A stretch of DNA of 47,040 nucleotides from Nostoc linckia FACHB-104 (lineage in GTDB: Bacteria; Cyanobacteriota; Cyanobacteriia; Cyanobacteriales; Nostocaceae). Positions within the stretch are counted from its first letter, which is position 1; every line of letters starts with the position of its first letter. Under the pieces are notes generated by a model. It had not been told where the DNA came from. It did no database searches and saw nothing but the letters and a program-made list of their open reading frames with translations. Made by a program: the position numbers and the translations under genes. Shown in pieces: positions 44,671 through 47,040 of this stretch. The stretch is from contig NZ_JACJQJ010000064.1 of assembly GCF_014696615.1 (NCBI RefSeq), forward strand, positions 1-47,040. Direction: 5' to 3'.

Positions 44671-44697
44671 GGTGGGCATTGCCCACCTAATTTTTTA
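44671..44697 (+). terminator. Rho-independent terminator after the P-type ATPase gene
   Basis: GGTGGGC, loop ATT, GCCCACC is a perfect 7-bp GC-rich stem, followed by TAATTTTTTAA. It starts 7 bp after the stop codon. A short repeat (CACAGAGTCACAGAG type) follows at about 44703-44730. Confidence 0.8.
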
Positions 44698-44751
44698 ATT
44701 AAACCACAGAGTCACAGAGAGCGCAGAGAAATAGATTAAAATGTCAATTTA

Positions 44752-45480
44752 TTAGCCACTATCTGTGTTTATCGATTTATCTACAGCTAATTGCCTTAAA
44801 CAATCTGCGAATTCTGCTAAAGAATCGTTTCTTTTAATTGTTTGATTAGTAACTTCTATTATTTTAGCGATTTCTGGTGATTGTGTTTCATTATATTGCA
44901 GTTCTTTTAAATTTCGAGGTTTGTCTTTGAGGTTAGGATTTTTCTTAATTAATATTTCTTTAGAAAGTTCTTCAAGGTACTCTTTGGCATTTTTACCGCC
45001 TGGTGTAGCTTCTGCTATTAAATTAGTTTTACCCAATTGTTTGCGATTAGCAAAATCTACCCATTGTCGGTTAGATCTATTCTCAGTATTTTTGGTAAAG
45101 TAGCAGCATATACCCAGACAATCAACTAAAAGCCAAGCTTCAACTTCTTGGAGTATGAGAATTAATTTGACTTTACCTCCAGAGGAATTAACTACTTCTT
45201 GAATTCTATTAAATAGAGAATTGCTTTCCTTGCGTCTTTGAGCTTGAGATTGTATACCATCAGCATCGATCAGGAAAATTATTAAATCATCTTTTTTAAG
45301 ATAAATATCAACTGCTTTTTTCAATCCATTTGGTTGACGTGCAGCATCATTGTAGGCTTGTTTAGTTGCATATTCAACTTTTACATCACATTCAAAATAT
45401 TCGACTATCTTTTTAGCAATACAGCAGACTGCATCTCTATCATAGTCAGACTCTGGAGTCCAAATCCGAACATTAGGCAT
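44752..45480 (-). CDS. DUF4276/RloB-like protein (Toprim-type nuclease candidate)
   Basis: A 242-residue protein. 'VRIWTPESDYDRDAV' with its conserved Glu (residue 10), 'DDLIIFLIDADG' with the Asp-x-Asp pair (about 71-75), and 'LILILQEVEAWLLVD' with Glu-x-Glu-Ala-Trp are the pattern of DUF4276/RloB proteins, whose fold is related to Toprim nucleases. The ATG is one base after the stop of the AAA ATPase gene, so the two are translationally coupled. In OLD, Gabija and similar systems an ABC-type ATPase works with a Toprim nuclease; here the two parts are separate. The nuclease activity is inferred from the acidic motifs only. No membrane or signal sequence. Confidence 0.7.
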   Translation of the reverse strand: MPNVRIWTPESDYDRDAVCCIAKKIVEYFECDVKVEYATKQAYNDAARQPNGLKKAVDIYLKKDDLIIFLIDADGIQSQAQRRKESNSLFNRIQEVVNSSGGKVKLILILQEVEAWLLVDCLGICCYFTKNTENRSNRQWVDFANRKQLGKTNLIAEATPGGKNAKEYLEELSKEILIKKNPNLKDKPRNLKELQYNETQSPEIAKIIEVTNQTIKRNDSLAEFADCLRQLAVDKSINTDSG

Positions 45481-45481
45481 A

Positions 45482-46669
45482 TTAAGCAGCTAAAATTTCT
45501 TCTATTAAGTGACTATGATAAATTGCACTACCTAGTCCAAAATCAGTCATCCAATCTAAAAGATCATCTCGACTTTCAACTAATTTATCTAGTAAACAAG
45601 CTTTAGTTCCTAATTGACCTTTTTTGCTTAAAAGTATCACTGATATCTCAGAAGATATTTCTTCAGGTGAAAAGCAATCAAGTAGCTGAGAACTATGAGT
45701 TGTAAAAATTACTTGTGTTTTCTTAGAAAGTCTTTTTATAATGGTAGCAACATCTTTCAAAAGACCAGGATGAAAATTTCTTTCTGGTTCTTCAATCCCA
45801 ATAAGTGTAGGAATATCAGATTGGTATAATAGTATAAAATATGCTATTAATCTTAGAGTACCATCTGACATATTTGATAAAGGTATTTCTTTGCCATCTT
45901 CTTCGAGAACTGTAATCATAGGTTCTCTTTGTTCAACTAAGTTTAGACTAATTTTCAGACAGCTTTGAAGTTCATGACTAATTTCATGAAACTTATCTTT
46001 TTCATTAATAGCCCAATATTCAAGAATTTCTTGAGCTTTGCTTGCACTAGGATTAAGGCTTGGGGTAATATTCTTAACTTGCCTGGGTTTAGAAATATTT
46101 TTGTATAATTGTACGATGACCTCAGGGTATGCTCTTATGCTATCAGGATCTATATCATAAAATTTCCAATCTTTAATATAGCTTGCTAATTTTTTGGTGA
46201 GTGGTTTATTTCCATAATTTCCCGCAGTTCTTAAGGCTAAACCATCACCATCAGAATCTGATATATATTTTTGGCTATTTTCACCATTTTCATCATTAAC
46301 CGTTCCTTCTCCATTTATAATATTGATAACTTCAATTCCATTAACTATGAGATTTTCTCTTTTAACAATAGGATGATTTTCCTCTAATTTGATAGCTATG
46401 TTATATCTAACTTTATTATTTTTATCATCTTCTACTACAATTTCATAACTAATCTGTTCAGTATCTAATCTTAAGATTTTATCCATGAAATCTATAGGTG
46501 TTGGTGATTGGGCAAGTAGAAAACTTCTTAGAAAACGTAATGCTTCTAAAGAATTTGATTTTCCACTAGAATTAGCCCCAACTAGAATTGTTAAATTTCT
46601 AAAATTAAGCTCAACATCTCCTAAACTTTTAAAATTATTTATTTTGGCAGATTTAACTTGCATAGTCAT
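45482..46669 (-). CDS. AAA_21/ABC-type ATPase of an OLD/RloA-like defence pair
   Basis: A 395-residue SMC/RecF-like ATPase. 'KINNFKSLGDVELNFRNLTILVGANSSGKSNSLEALRFL' gives the N-lobe with Walker A GANSSGKS (32-39). A middle insert (about 60-250) is family-specific. 'PLSNMSDGTLRLIAYFILL' is the ABC signature, 'PTLIGIEEPERNFHPGLL' Walker B with catalytic Glu, and 'VIFTTHSSQLLD' the H-loop. Length is typical of AAA_21 ATPases that stand before DUF4276 genes. Start at 46669 (an alternative ATG lies two codons later). A/T-rich sequence and the divergence from neighbouring composition fit an acquired module. It may sense DNA or phage products and license the partner; that is inference. Confidence 0.85.
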   Translation of the reverse strand: MTMQVKSAKINNFKSLGDVELNFRNLTILVGANSSGKSNSLEALRFLRSFLLAQSPTPIDFMDKILRLDTEQISYEIVVEDDKNNKVRYNIAIKLEENHPIVKRENLIVNGIEVINIINGEGTVNDENGENSQKYISDSDGDGLALRTAGNYGNKPLTKKLASYIKDWKFYDIDPDSIRAYPEVIVQLYKNISKPRQVKNITPSLNPSASKAQEILEYWAINEKDKFHEISHELQSCLKISLNLVEQREPMITVLEEDGKEIPLSNMSDGTLRLIAYFILLYQSDIPTLIGIEEPERNFHPGLLKDVATIIKRLSKKTQVIFTTHSSQLLDCFSPEEISSEISVILLSKKGQLGTKACLLDKLVESRDDLLDWMTDFGLGSAIYHSHLIEEILAA

Positions 46670-47040
46670 AACTGTATCAATGCTTAATTTATTTATTAAA
46701 TTGTAACTGATTTAGCATAAACTTCACAAAGTTTTAGACATACTCTCTTTTATAAGAAGAAATTAAAGTAATACTATATTTATGTTTGGTATAATATACT
46801 TCTCCCCTTAGCTCTTACTAAATCTTTTTTATTTTTATCATGGATTTAGCTAACTGAGGCTTGATAATTAGAAAAAATTTAGCTTATCAGCAACATTTAG
46901 AATAAATTCAATTACTAAAAGTTACCTAATTATATGGCGCAGGGTAAGCTCATCTAATTCGGTATAATTTAAGCTTGACAAATTAATTAAGATAAGCATA
47001 AACAAAGATGTAAAAAACGCACTTGACTCAAGAGCAAGAT
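46670..47040. other. A/T-rich region upstream of the AAA/DUF4276 pair
   Basis: About 370 bp to the window edge with no gene visible. It should hold the promoter of the reverse-strand pair. A TATAAT (46963-46968) and a TTGACA (46975-46980) on the forward strand might belong to a gene beginning beyond the window. Confidence 0.3.

Overview
The window looks like chromosome from a filamentous, heterocyst-type cyanobacterium (Nostocales; Nostoc/Calothrix/Tolypothrix-like). The evidence is dense HIP1 octamers (GCGATCGC), many tandem heptamer repeats of the STRR type (TTGACTG, GGGTCAA, AAAGGTT and similar), cyanobacterial housekeeping genes (hemC, glgA, a pilT with a proline-rich N-terminus), a PatA-type PATAN-receiver protein, a KaiB-like protein and very large hybrid signalling kinases. 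I recognise no rRNA, tRNA, CRISPR array or prophage.

Layout. 1-0.7 kb: end of an ISL3-type insertion sequence abutting two small antitoxin-type genes that have no visible toxin. 0.8-4.2 kb: a secreted LprI-like protein, hemC and glgA, with two MITE-like elements nearby. 4.7-12.8 kb: two reverse-strand signalling proteins, a REC-PAS-HK-REC kinase and a 1,993-residue Ser/Thr kinase-ATPase-GAF-HK-REC fusion. 13.2-17.3 kb: a stand-alone single-module NRPS (C-A-T-TE). 18.2-21.2 kb: PATAN-REC protein, UDP-GlcNAc 2-epimerase, small membrane protein. 22-24.2 kb: pilT and a KaiB-domain protein, then a 1.26-kb gap holding several terminator hairpins. 25.4-30.2 kb: a NACHT/HEAT NLR-like NTPase and a Tat-exported PhoD phosphatase. 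30.7-34.5 kb: the most interesting region (below). 34.6-41.7 kb: receiver protein, Crp/Fnr regulator, MDR oxidoreductase, MASE1 hybrid kinase, small AAA ATPase. 41.9-44.7 kb: P-type cation ATPase behind an apparent promoter/operator. 44.75-46.7 kb: a two-gene AAA ATPase plus DUF4276/RloB-like (Toprim-type) pair that looks like a defence module.

The region I rate highest is 31.1-34.5 kb. A Ro60-like protein (helical-repeat N-terminus plus a vWA domain with an intact MIDAS) is preceded by two copies of an 85-87-nt element. Both copies fold on paper into the same three-stem structure: a closing stem with one bulged C, a second stem carrying two compensatory base-pair changes between the copies, and a 4-bp hairpin with a 7-nt loop. 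This is the general plan of Y RNAs, the ncRNA partners of Ro60 proteins. Downstream, overlapping the Ro60-like stop codon by 4 bases, is a reading frame made of twelve 7-codon repeats (a near-ideal heptad pattern), followed by an ARPP-2-type protein, a family I recall from work on RNA repair in biological conflicts. I infer a Ro/Y-RNA-like RNA quality-control or repair module; the RNA identity is inference from base pairing and position.

A general feature is invasion of gaps and gene ends by short repeats. Heptamer arrays supply the stop codons of at least two genes, and G/A-rich gap repeats are carried in frame inside the NACHT protein.
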